Below are positions 1 to 5,252 of a DNA stretch of 5,417 nt, one piece after another; position 1 is the first letter of the stretch, and the number at the start of each line of letters is the position of its first letter. A program made the position numbers and the translations under genes. The notes under the pieces were generated by a model. That model had not been told where the DNA came from. It made no database searches and was given only the letters and a program-made list of their open reading frames with translations. The stretch is taken from NCBI GenBank assembly GCA_002772325.1, contig PCSL01000057.1:696-6112 (forward strand), in the 5' to 3' direction. This DNA is from Chloroflexi bacterium CG23_combo_of_CG06-09_8_20_14_all_45_10 (GTDB taxonomy: Bacteria; Chloroflexota; Dehalococcoidia; GIF9; AB-539-J10).

Positions 1-591
1 TCTTGTGAAGGTTGTGGACTATGTTCTCAAATTTGTCCTGTCGCTGCTATCACCATGCAGCCTTGCATGGCTGGGCATTGGTTTATTTCTGACACACGAT
101 ATGGCACTCTCGTCCACGCCAGGTTAGGAATCGCTGAGGAAAACTCCGGCAAGTTAGTGACTTTAGTTCGTAACAATGCTAGACTCATAGCTGAGAAACA
201 AAATCTTGATTACATTATCAGCGATGGTCCACCAGGGATTGGCTGTCCGGTTATCGCTTCTCTATCCGGAGCAAATTTAGCTCTTTTAGTAACCGAGCCC
301 ACATTATCAGGAATCCATGACTTGGAGCGAGTTGCTGCTCTCTGCCACCATTTTGGCATTTCTCCTCTTGTATGTATAAATAAATATGACATTAATGAAG
401 AAAATTCCTACCGCATTGAAAATTACTGCCATAAAGAAGGGATAGAGGTAGCGGCAAAGATTCCCTTTGATAATGTGGTGACCGAGGCGATTGTTCAGAG
501 GTTGCCAGTAGTGGAATATTGCCATAATTCAGTGACCACAGAAATTAGGAAGTTGTGGCAGTTTATTTTAGGAGCGCTGGATGGAAGATAG
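1..591 (+). CDS. MinD-superfamily P-loop ATPase with inserted 4Fe-4S ferredoxin domain (5'-truncated by window)
   Basis: The frame is open from the first base, so the gene begins upstream; the ATG at 55 is internal. The visible 196 residues start inside a ferredoxin motif (CEGCGLCSQICP, fragment residues 2-13), a CxxCxxCxxxCP pattern that binds a 4Fe-4S cluster. Next comes the MinD-fold half with the switch/Walker B region IISDGPPGIGCP (about 72-83) and TEPTLSGIHDLERV (98-111), both typical of COG1149 ATPases. Family members are usually about 280-300 residues, so roughly 90-100 are missing, including the deviant Walker A and probably a first cysteine cluster. These cytoplasmic ATPases are thought to couple nucleotide hydrolysis to Fe-S or metal-cluster handling; exact substrates are mostly unknown. 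The end overlaps the next gene by 11 bases, suggesting coupled translation. The family call is firm; the specific role is inference. Confidence 0.9.
   Translation, partial: SCEGCGLCSQICPVAAITMQPCMAGHWFISDTRYGTLVHARLGIAEENSGKLVTLVRNNARLIAEKQNLDYIISDGPPGIGCPVIASLSGANLALLVTEPTLSGIHDLERVAALCHHFGISPLVCINKYDINEENSYRIENYCHKEGIEVAAKIPFDNVVTEAIVQRLPVVEYCHNSVTTEIRKLWQFILGALDGR
570..574 (+). promoter_or_regulatory. Ribosome binding site for the MBL-fold hydrolase
   Basis: AGGAG lies six bases before the ATG at 581, inside the end of the upstream gene. It supports the 581 start, although an in-frame TTG at 602 is an alternative. Confidence 0.55.
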
Positions 592-1435
592 AAGAGCAAT
601 TTTGAACCAACTGAAGAATCTCAAAAAGTATGTTTTATTTGCTATAGCCATACCGCTAATACCTTCGGCTTGCACGGAAAGAAAGGAAATTGAGTTAACT
701 CAGAATAGGGGCGAGCCTGATGCTGAGACAGTAGTTACCATCGTTTATGACAACAATCCCCATGATGTCAGGCTTACTACGGCTTGGGGCTTTTCTTGCC
801 TAATCAAGCTATCACAAAAAGTTATCTTGTTTGATACTGGAGGGGATGGCTCAATTTTGCTTAGCAATATGGCAAAACTGGGCATTAACCCCCAAAGCAT
901 AGATGTGGTAGTACTATCACATATACATGGTGATCATGTGGGCGGGCTGGCTAAATTCCTGGAGCAGAACAATCAAGTGACAGCTTATATGCCAGCATCC
1001 TTTCCTAATCAAATGAAACAAGAGGTCAAGTTAAAAGGAGCGAAAGTTGAGGAGGTACACAAAGCCAAAGAGCTTTTTGAGGGTGTATTTACCACCGGTG
1101 ACCTCAATGGTGGCATAAAGGAACAATCTTTACTCATCAGAACGTCTAAAGGTCTGATGATAATAACTGGCTGCGCCCATCCAGGAGTGGTAAACATAGT
1201 CGAAAGAGCCAAAGAGATAGCCAGAGACAAGGTATATTTGCTTATGGGTGGTTTTCACCTCCTTAGAACTTCACCATCACAAATTAATTACATTGCACAA
1301 AGCTTACACCAACTTGGAGTAGAAAAAGTGGCGCCATGTCATTGCAGTGGCGAGGAAGCCAGGAGGTTATTTAAAGATTACTTCAGTGAAAACTATATTG
1401 AATCTGGAGTGGGCAAGCAAATAGCAATTCAATAG
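581..1435 (+). CDS. MBL-fold metallo-hydrolase, DHPS-like (COG1237), with lipoprotein-like N-terminus
   Basis: The 284-residue protein has the metallo-beta-lactamase metal motif HIHGDH (residues 114-119), preceded by the FDTGG strand-loop (84-88). Further likely metal or active-site histidines are in TGCAHPG (H200), GGFH (H226) and PCHC (H254). The GCAHPGVVNIVE and GGFHLL blocks are typical of the family related to the archaeal dihydropterin ribofuranosylaminobenzene phosphate synthase, though most bacterial members have no proven substrate. Unusually, residues 15-30 form a lysine-led hydrophobic stretch ending PSAC (C31), like a lipoprotein signal with a non-canonical proline at -3; the protein may be membrane-anchored outside the cell. 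Starting at the TTG at 602 would give a tidier signal peptide. It overlaps the upstream ATPase gene by 11 bases, indicating an operon. The fold is certain; substrate and export are not. Confidence 0.9.
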   Translation: MEDRRAILNQLKNLKKYVLFAIAIPLIPSACTERKEIELTQNRGEPDAETVVTIVYDNNPHDVRLTTAWGFSCLIKLSQKVILFDTGGDGSILLSNMAKLGINPQSIDVVVLSHIHGDHVGGLAKFLEQNNQVTAYMPASFPNQMKQEVKLKGAKVEEVHKAKELFEGVFTTGDLNGGIKEQSLLIRTSKGLMIITGCAHPGVVNIVERAKEIARDKVYLLMGGFHLLRTSPSQINYIAQSLHQLGVEKVAPCHCSGEEARRLFKDYFSENYIESGVGKQIAIQ

Positions 1436-1445
1436 GGCAGCTTTC

Positions 1446-1517
1446 ATGTCCATAAAAGAAAATATCTCAGAAATACTAAGAGAATTCCTCGAAAGGATCG
1501 AGCTGAATGCCCTGTAA
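1446..1517 (+). pseudogene. Possible N-terminal stub of a YggS-family (PLP homeostasis) gene
   Basis: An ATG opens a 23-codon frame ending TAA. Its translation begins MSIKENISEILREF and continues LERIELNAL. This resembles, from memory, the N-terminus of YggS/PROSC pyridoxal-phosphate-binding proteins, which often begin MSIxENIxxIL followed by a short loop and a VELVAA-like strand. No continuation, including the PLP lysine region, is visible in any frame before the next gene starts at 1551. If it is a relic, a deletion removed about 200 codons. The upstream Shine-Dalgarno is weak (AGGGCAG region, 1434-1440). It could instead be a chance ORF or a small leader peptide before fmdB; the match is short, so confidence is low. 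Confidence 0.3.
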
Positions 1518-1536
1518 TAAAACTATAATTATGGTG

Positions 1537-1544
1537 AAGGAGGG
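1537..1544 (+). promoter_or_regulatory. Strong ribosome binding site for the FmdB-family gene
   Basis: AAGGAGGG sits six bases before the ATG at 1551. It fixes that start and argues against the overlapping frame that begins at 1507. Confidence 0.75.
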
Positions 1545-1550
1545 AAAACA

Positions 1551-1790
1551 ATGCCAATTTATGAATACAGATGCTCGGACTGTGGAGAAATCTCAGAAGT
1601 ATTTCTTCGCAGTCCTAATAGCGAAAGTGTTAAATGCCCAGTCTGCGGCAGTAAGGACCTGGAGAGACTTTTGTCGGCTTCCTACGCTATAAGGATGAGT
1701 AGCTCTACACCAGGTAGAACTTGCTGCGGCAGAGCGGAGCGCTGTGAGACGCCTCCTTGCTCCACTGAGGGGGTTTGCCGCAGAGATTAA
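1551..1790 (+). CDS. FmdB-family zinc ribbon protein with cysteine-rich tail
   Basis: The 79-residue protein begins MPIYEYRCSDCG, the signature opening of FmdB/CxxC_CXXC_SSSS proteins. Two CxxC pairs (C8/C11 and C29/C32) form the predicted zinc ribbon. The tail adds five more cysteines (C58, C59, C65, C70, C76) in a TCCG...RCETPPCSTEGVC arrangement that could bind a second metal. FmdB was named as a putative regulator next to formamidase, but most members have no defined function; single zinc ribbons of this kind may bind nucleic acid or protein. A strong Shine-Dalgarno precedes the start. The gene ends 37 bases before the NifX-like gene, consistent with one transcript. Family assignment is confident; function is unknown. 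Confidence 0.88.
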   Translation: MPIYEYRCSDCGEISEVFLRSPNSESVKCPVCGSKDLERLLSASYAIRMSSSTPGRTCCGRAERCETPPCSTEGVCRRD

Positions 1791-1811
1791 GTGGAGAGTA
1801 GCTACAGCGCC

Positions 1812-1819
1812 AAAGGAGG
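1812..1819 (+). promoter_or_regulatory. Ribosome binding site that selects a TTG start
   Basis: AAAGGAGG lies eight bases before the TTG at 1828. It marks TTG as the start of the NifX-like gene instead of the in-frame ATG at 1744, which lies inside fmdB. Confidence 0.75.
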
Positions 1820-1827
1820 ACAAAAAG

Positions 1828-2166
1828 TTGAGATATGCAGTGCCTATAGTAGATAACAAAGTGGCTACGCATTTTGGCCATTGCAGCCATTTTTCTTTGT
1901 TTGATGTGGATGAGGCGACAAATGTGATTATAAAGAGGGAGATAGTAGCTTCACCAGGGCATCAACCTGGACTCCTTCCCACCTGGCTTGCTGAGGAAGG
2001 AGTTTCCGTTGTTATAGCTAGCGGCATGGGCTCCAGAGCTCAAAGTCTTTTTAGCGAGAACCGCATTGAAGTTGTTATTAATGCCTTGGAAGAGGATCCT
2101 GAGAAAGCTGTTCTAGATCATATAAGAGGCACATTGGCAACAGGCGATAATATATGCGACCATTAG
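1828..2166 (+). CDS. NifX/NifB-C-terminal-like dinitrogenase iron-molybdenum cofactor family protein (COG1433)
   Basis: From the TTG at 1828 the product is 112 residues, the usual size for a stand-alone COG1433 domain, and begins RYAVPIVDNKVATHFGHC. The HFGHC block (residues 15-19), PGHQPGLLPTWLAEEGV (43-59), the GMGSRAQSLF block (66-75) and the C-terminal TGDNICDH (105-112) are all family hallmarks. The RNase H-like fold in NifX, NafY and the NifB tail carries FeMo-cofactor precursors; the related orange protein holds a Mo-Cu cluster. H15, H18, C19, H45, C110 and H112 are plausible metal ligands. No other nitrogen-fixation gene is visible here, so a nitrogenase role is unlikely on this evidence. 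A longer reading from ATG 1744 would add 28 residues that do not resemble the family. The end overlaps the ABC ATPase gene by 13 bases. Confidence 0.88.
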   Translation: MRYAVPIVDNKVATHFGHCSHFSLFDVDEATNVIIKREIVASPGHQPGLLPTWLAEEGVSVVIASGMGSRAQSLFSENRIEVVINALEEDPEKAVLDHIRGTLATGDNICDH

Positions 2167-3155
2167 AGCAAACATTCGAGATGAAGCAGGATAGTGCCAA
2201 CGTCATAAGCGTTTCAGGACTCACTAAATACTACGACGGTCTCCTTGCTGTAGATGGCATCGATTTCGAAGTGAAAGAGGGTGAGGTGTTTGGTTTCTTA
2301 GGGCCTAACGGAGCAGGCAAGACCACCACCATCCGCATGCTCACTGGGCTTTCCCAGCCTAGTGCTGGCACAGCTCAGGTTCTTGGCCATGATATTAGAA
2401 CGGGAATTGTTTTGGCCAAAAAAGAATTTGGCGTTGTGCCTGAAGTATCTAATTTGTATGATGAGCTTACCGCTCTAGAAAACCTAGTCTTTATGGCGCA
2501 ACTATATGGGGTTCCCAGTGATGAGAGGGTAAAGCGGACAGAGGAACTTCTTAAGACTTTTGGTCTCTTTGAGAAGAAAGGGGCTCGCTTTAGCACACTT
2601 TCCCGCGGTATGAAGCGAGCAGTAACTATCGCCGCTGCTCTGATTCACAGACCGAAGTTGCTATTTCTTGATGAGCCCACTGTGGGTCTTGATGTAGTCA
2701 ATGCACGCTCCCTCCGCTCACTAATCCAAAAGCTCAACCATCAAGGTGTCACTATCTTCTTAACCACCCATTACCTGGAGGAGGCGGACCTTCTTTGTGA
2801 CCGCATTGCTATCCTAGTTCGGGGCCAAGTGGTGGCGCTGGACACGTCAGATAATTTGAAGCAGCTGGTCAAGTCAGAGCCAGCCTGCGAAGTCCGCTTT
2901 GCTCCTACACCCGAGGAAGTAATCAGCGACCTTGAAAAGCAAAGGGGTATTCATCGCGTTGAAAGCTCAGGGGCTAATCTGCACCTCTATGGAGAAAGCA
3001 TGCCTTCCCTCACCGAGGCCATTTTCCAATATGCCAGTCAAAAAGGACTGGAAATTGCTTCCATCAGCTCTGCAAAACCAACCCTGGAGGATGCTTTTGT
3101 CCAGATTACCGGGATGAGCCTAGAGGCAATGCTTGTGGAAAAGGGAGGTCGGTGA
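2154..3155 (+). CDS. ABC transporter ATP-binding protein, DrrA/CcmA type
   Basis: The 333-residue cytoplasmic ATPase has Walker A GPNGAGKTT (residues 50-58), ABC signature LSRGMKR (149-155), Walker B LLFLDEP (169-175), a D-loop at GLD (178-180) and the switch histidine in TTH (H206). The Q-loop position reads VPEVSNLYDELT with glutamate (E97) where glutamine is usual, a variant also found in some DrrA-like ATPases. Residues about 240-333 form the C-terminal extension (DUF4162-like) found in ABC-2 exporters. It powers the permease encoded four bases downstream. The first ATG (2154) overlaps the NifX-like gene and lacks a clear Shine-Dalgarno, so coupled translation is likely; the ATG at 2181 (MKQDSANVISV) is an equally reasonable start. 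The substrate cannot be read from sequence; drugs, lipids, polysaccharides or sodium are all handled by relatives. Confidence 0.93.
   Translation: MRPLEQTFEMKQDSANVISVSGLTKYYDGLLAVDGIDFEVKEGEVFGFLGPNGAGKTTTIRMLTGLSQPSAGTAQVLGHDIRTGIVLAKKEFGVVPEVSNLYDELTALENLVFMAQLYGVPSDERVKRTEELLKTFGLFEKKGARFSTLSRGMKRAVTIAAALIHRPKLLFLDEPTVGLDVVNARSLRSLIQKLNHQGVTIFLTTHYLEEADLLCDRIAILVRGQVVALDTSDNLKQLVKSEPACEVRFAPTPEEVISDLEKQRGIHRVESSGANLHLYGESMPSLTEAIFQYASQKGLEIASISSAKPTLEDAFVQITGMSLEAMLVEKGGR
3143..3149 (+). promoter_or_regulatory. Ribosome binding site for the ABC permease
   Basis: GGGAGGT lies nine bases before the ATG at 3159, embedded in the last codons of the ATPase gene. Confidence 0.65.
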
Positions 3156-3158
3156 AAA

Positions 3159-3887
3159 ATGTGGAAGGATAACTTACGAGGTATATATTACATTGCAATT
3201 AAAGATATGAAGACCTATTACCTCAAGCCTCCTGCTGTTAGCTGGGGAATTGCCTTCCCCCTTGCCTGGATACTCGCTTTCTATCTCAGAAACCCTCAGG
3301 ACTTCAGGGAACTGGTGCCTGGGCTGATTGCCATGACCGTCCTTTTCAGCACTACTGCCGCCGAGGCAGTGGTAATCAATTTTGAGCTTCGACTCGGGTC
3401 TCTAGAAAGATTACTCCTGGCACCCATCAGTTTATCTGCAGTGCTCTTAGGCAAAATTCTTGGCGGGGTTATTTTTGGCTTCATGATGACCGCCATAGTT
3501 ACATTGGGGACAGTATCCGTCTTAGGGCTTCAGGCCAATGCACCATTTCTTGTGTTAATTATTATCCTATCCCTTTTCGCCTTCTCATCTCTGGGCGCCC
3601 TGTTATGCGTTCTGGTGAAAGAAGTGTTCGAGGCTCAAACCCTGCTCAACTTACCTCGATTTGTGATGATATTTCTTTGTGGCGTTGTCTACCCAGTTTC
3701 AGCCCTGCCACCAGCGGTGAAACATTTCGCCTATGTGCTGCCTCTGACCTACACTGTTGATGGTGTGCAGCAGTCCTTGGGATCAGTTCAGAGTGGCAAT
3801 ATTATTCTGGATATTTTCGTGCTTATAGCTTTTACCCTGGTTTTCATCTTTCCGGCAATAAAGTTGCTGGCCAAGAAGTTTGCCTAG
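3159..3887 (+). CDS. ABC-2 type transporter permease
   Basis: The 242-residue membrane protein has about six predicted helices: roughly residues 28-43, 53-75, 94-122, 128-153, 166-185 and 216-237. The cytoplasmic segment GSLERLLLAPISLSAVLLGKI (80-100) and the late YPVSALPPAVKHFAYVLPLTYTVDGVQ (178-204) are hallmarks of ABC-2 permeases such as DrrB, NodJ and YadH. The length is normal for a half-transporter subunit that dimerises and pairs with two copies of the upstream ATPase. It starts four bases after that gene's stop, so the two form a transcriptional and functional unit. Direction is probably export, since the family contains exporters. No substrate-binding protein is encoded nearby, which agrees with export. 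The cargo is unknown. Confidence 0.92.
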   Translation: MWKDNLRGIYYIAIKDMKTYYLKPPAVSWGIAFPLAWILAFYLRNPQDFRELVPGLIAMTVLFSTTAAEAVVINFELRLGSLERLLLAPISLSAVLLGKILGGVIFGFMMTAIVTLGTVSVLGLQANAPFLVLIIILSLFAFSSLGALLCVLVKEVFEAQTLLNLPRFVMIFLCGVVYPVSALPPAVKHFAYVLPLTYTVDGVQQSLGSVQSGNIILDIFVLIAFTLVFIFPAIKLLAKKFA

Positions 3888-3900
3888 GGGAATCTATTTT

Positions 3901-3906
3901 GGAGGG
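3901..3906 (+). promoter_or_regulatory. Ribosome binding site for the Mrp-family gene
   Basis: GGAGGG lies five bases before the ATG at 3912, within the 24-base gap after the permease stop; no terminator or promoter fits in that gap. Confidence 0.7.
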
Positions 3907-3911
3907 AAATT

Positions 3912-4913
3912 ATGTCTATAGAGGAACAAGTCAGAAAAAGTTTAGAAAAGGTGCCTATCCCTGGAGCGATGCGTAGCCTGGGGCAAATGAACCTGGTGCG
4001 AAGCATCGAAGTTAAGGATGGCAAAGCGAAAATCACTCTGGCTTCGACTGCTATCCCCAGCCAGTATCATAGTTGGCTCAAGGACAAAGTAGCCAGAACA
4101 GCTAACGAGCTTCCTGAGGTGGCAGAAGCCGCTGTTGAGCTTACGGAAGTAAAGCCTAAAGAGCTTAACCAAATTCAACATACAATAGCAGTGATGAGTG
4201 GCAAGGGAGGAGTAGGCAAGTCTTTGGTAGCTAGCTTGTTGGCTACTGCTTTTGCCCGAGAAGGCAAGGATGTTGGCATACTTGATGCTGACATCACCGG
4301 TCCCAGCATTCCTAAAATGTTTGGTTTAAATGTTCACCCCACAGGTAGTGAGACAGGCATTTTGCCCATACTGTCGAAGTCTGGAATTGAGGTCATGTCT
4401 ATGAATCTTCTATTGCCCAGCGAAGATGAAGCAGTTATCTGGCGAGGACCTCTTATGTCTAAGGCCATCACCCAGTTCTGGGAGGAGGTGCTTTGGGGCA
4501 GACTTGATTATCTCATAATAGACCTGCCACCCGGTACTGGAGATGCCGCATTAACAGTAATGCAAACGGTACCACTCACCGGGGTAATTGATGTTTTTAC
4601 TCCGCAAGACCTAACAACAATGGTGGTAAGGAAAGCAGTGAAAATGGCGAGGAAAATGAATGTTCGTGTGCTGGGTGTGATAGAAAATATGAGCTATCTC
4701 TTGCTATCGGAAACGGGAAAGAAGTTGGAAGTTTTCGGCCGAAGCAAAGGTGAGGAGATGGCTAAAGCTTCTGAAGCCCCACTCTTAGGGCGATTGCCCA
4801 TCGATCCAGATTTAGCCAGGCTATGTGATGAGGGCGAAATTGAGAGGTATAGTTCAGTTGCCATATCTGAAATCTTTGCTAGTTTAGTTGCTGTCCTGAA
4901 TGAAAGAAAATAA
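3912..4913 (+). CDS. Mrp/NBP35 (ApbC) family P-loop ATPase with N-terminal MIP18/DUF59-like domain
   Basis: The 333-residue protein has an N-terminal DUF59-like domain (about 1-82), then a MinD/Mrp ATPase. The latter shows the deviant Walker A SGKGGVGKS (96-104), DADITGPSIPKMFG (125-138), WRGPLMSKAITQF (177-189) and DLPPGTGDAALT (204-215), all diagnostic of Mrp. Relatives bind and transfer Fe-S clusters as dimers bridged by a C-terminal CPxC pair after the ENMSY block. Here ENMSYLLLSETGKKLEVFG (258-276) has no cysteine, and the DUF59 segment ASTAIPS (44-50) lacks the usual TPACP-type cysteine; the only cysteine in the protein is C305. ATPase function looks intact but a classical scaffold role is doubtful. 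The length is normal and no frame disruption is seen. It is the last gene of the cluster. mrp or apbC would be reasonable names, but no symbol is given because of the missing ligands. Confidence 0.92.
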   Translation: MSIEEQVRKSLEKVPIPGAMRSLGQMNLVRSIEVKDGKAKITLASTAIPSQYHSWLKDKVARTANELPEVAEAAVELTEVKPKELNQIQHTIAVMSGKGGVGKSLVASLLATAFAREGKDVGILDADITGPSIPKMFGLNVHPTGSETGILPILSKSGIEVMSMNLLLPSEDEAVIWRGPLMSKAITQFWEEVLWGRLDYLIIDLPPGTGDAALTVMQTVPLTGVIDVFTPQDLTTMVVRKAVKMARKMNVRVLGVIENMSYLLLSETGKKLEVFGRSKGEEMAKASEAPLLGRLPIDPDLARLCDEGEIERYSSVAISEIFASLVAVLNERK

Positions 4914-4920
4914 TTCACCC

Positions 4921-4976
4921 GTCACCCTGAGCGATAACGAAGGGTCTCAGGGATTCTTCGCTACGCTCAGAATGAC
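4921..4976. repeat. 56-base palindromic repeat element just after the mrp stop
   Basis: The element is bounded by GTCA (4921-4924) and TGAC (4973-4976). Inside, CTGAGCG (4927-4933) pairs with CGCTCAG (4964-4970), and CGAAG (4938-4942) pairs with CTTCG (4956-4960), making a long interrupted hairpin. An alternative fold pairs CCCTGAG (4925-4931) with CTCAGGG (4946-4952). It begins eight bases after the mrp stop and could slow RNA decay or weakly terminate, but there is no T-run. Similar CCTGAGCGAAG-type palindromes are, from memory, dispersed in many environmental bacterial genomes. Confidence 0.7.
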
Positions 4977-4980
4977 AAGA

Positions 4981-5000
4981 AGCGAAGGGCTCAGAATAAC
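4981..5000. repeat. Degenerate partial copy of the preceding palindrome
   Basis: CGAAGGG (4983-4989) repeats 4938-4944, and CTCAGAATAAC (4990-5000) matches CTCAGAATGAC (4966-4976) at 10 of 11 bases. The middle of the element is missing, as if an internal deletion fused the two ends. Confidence 0.5.
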
Positions 5001-5017
5001 ACACAGCAAGAAGAAGC

Positions 5018-5043
5018 TTTTCGAGGGTGTTTAAAAACGTAGT
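5018..5043. repeat. 26-base direct repeat, copy 1
   Basis: Identical over 26 bases to 5167-5192; it contains CGAGGGTGTTTAAAAACG and ends in the GTAGT that starts the following palindrome. The copies are 149 bases apart. Confidence 0.9.
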
Positions 5044-5086
5044 GCGCGGCCTTAGCCTCGGGCACGACCCTAAAGGGTCGCACTAC
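5039..5086. repeat. BIME-like pair of inverted REP elements, copy 1
   Basis: GTAGTGCG (5039-5046) is perfectly complementary to CGCACTAC (5079-5086). Between them lie two hairpins: an imperfect one with a CTTA loop (about 5045-5063, one mismatch) and CGACCC-TAAA-GGGTCG (5065-5080). Each half therefore reads as GTAG followed by a short stem-loop, the layout of REP sequences recognised by Y1-type REP-associated transposases. No transposase gene is in the window. Confidence 0.75.
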
Positions 5087-5111
5087 GAAAATTTTGGGGG
5101 TGAAGATTACT

Positions 5112-5138
5112 AAAACTAAATGAGGCAAATCTAGTTTT
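5112..5138. repeat. Short inverted repeat between the two BIME-like units
   Basis: AAAACTA (5112-5118) pairs with TAGTTTT (5132-5138) around a 13-base loop. It is AT-rich and could be chance. Confidence 0.3.
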
Positions 5139-5166
5139 GAATCTGGGGGCAAAATTAAACGGCCTG

Positions 5167-5192
5167 TTTTCGAGGGTGTTTAAAAACGTAGT
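5167..5192. repeat. 26-base direct repeat, copy 2
   Basis: Exact second copy of 5018-5043. As in copy 1, it abuts and enters a GTAG-footed palindrome, so flank and palindrome probably form one mobile unit. Confidence 0.9.
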
Positions 5193-5237
5193 TGCCCAAT
5201 TTATTGGGCGACTGTGCCTGATAAATCAGGCAACTAC
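5188..5237. repeat. BIME-like pair of inverted REP elements, copy 2
   Basis: GTAGTTGCC (5188-5196) is perfectly complementary to GGCAACTAC (5229-5237). Two clean internal hairpins lie between: GCCCAA-TTTA-TTGGGC (5194-5209) and GCCTGA-TAAA-TCAGGC (5216-5231). Read on the minus strand, the right half is again GTAGTTGCC with a TTTA loop, so this is two REP units in inverted orientation. Stem sequences differ from copy 1 while pairing is preserved. Confidence 0.8.
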
Positions 5238-5252
5238 AAAAAGATGAAAGAA

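Noticed and set aside
1524..1529. TATAAT, a perfect -10 box before fmdB
   Set aside because: No -35-like hexamer lies 16-18 bases upstream, and the implied transcript would start right at the ribosome binding site; in AT-rich spacer this is weak evidence for an internal promoter.
1507..1692. A 61-codon plus-strand frame overlapping the start of fmdB
   Set aside because: It lacks a Shine-Dalgarno, resembles no family, and the strong site at 1537-1544 serves the ATG at 1551 in another frame.
1744..1827. Upstream ATG extension of the NifX-like protein
   Set aside because: The extra 28 residues overlap fmdB and do not look like the family; the TTG at 1828 has a strong ribosome binding site and gives the normal N-terminus.
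1828..2166. Evidence for a nitrogen-fixation locus
   Set aside because: COG1433 proteins occur widely without nitrogenase, and no nifHDK, nifB radical-SAM domain or nifEN is present in the window.
4694..4918. Minus-strand frame over the end of mrp
   Set aside because: It is the antisense shadow of a well-conserved gene, with no ribosome binding site or family resemblance.
4914..4990. Intrinsic terminator for the cluster
   Set aside because: The palindrome after mrp has long loops and no following T-run on the plus strand, so a terminator call is not supported.
5018..5192. Two identical 26-base repeats considered as a CRISPR array
   Set aside because: Only two copies, 149 bases apart, each continuing into its own palindrome; spacing and structure do not fit CRISPR.
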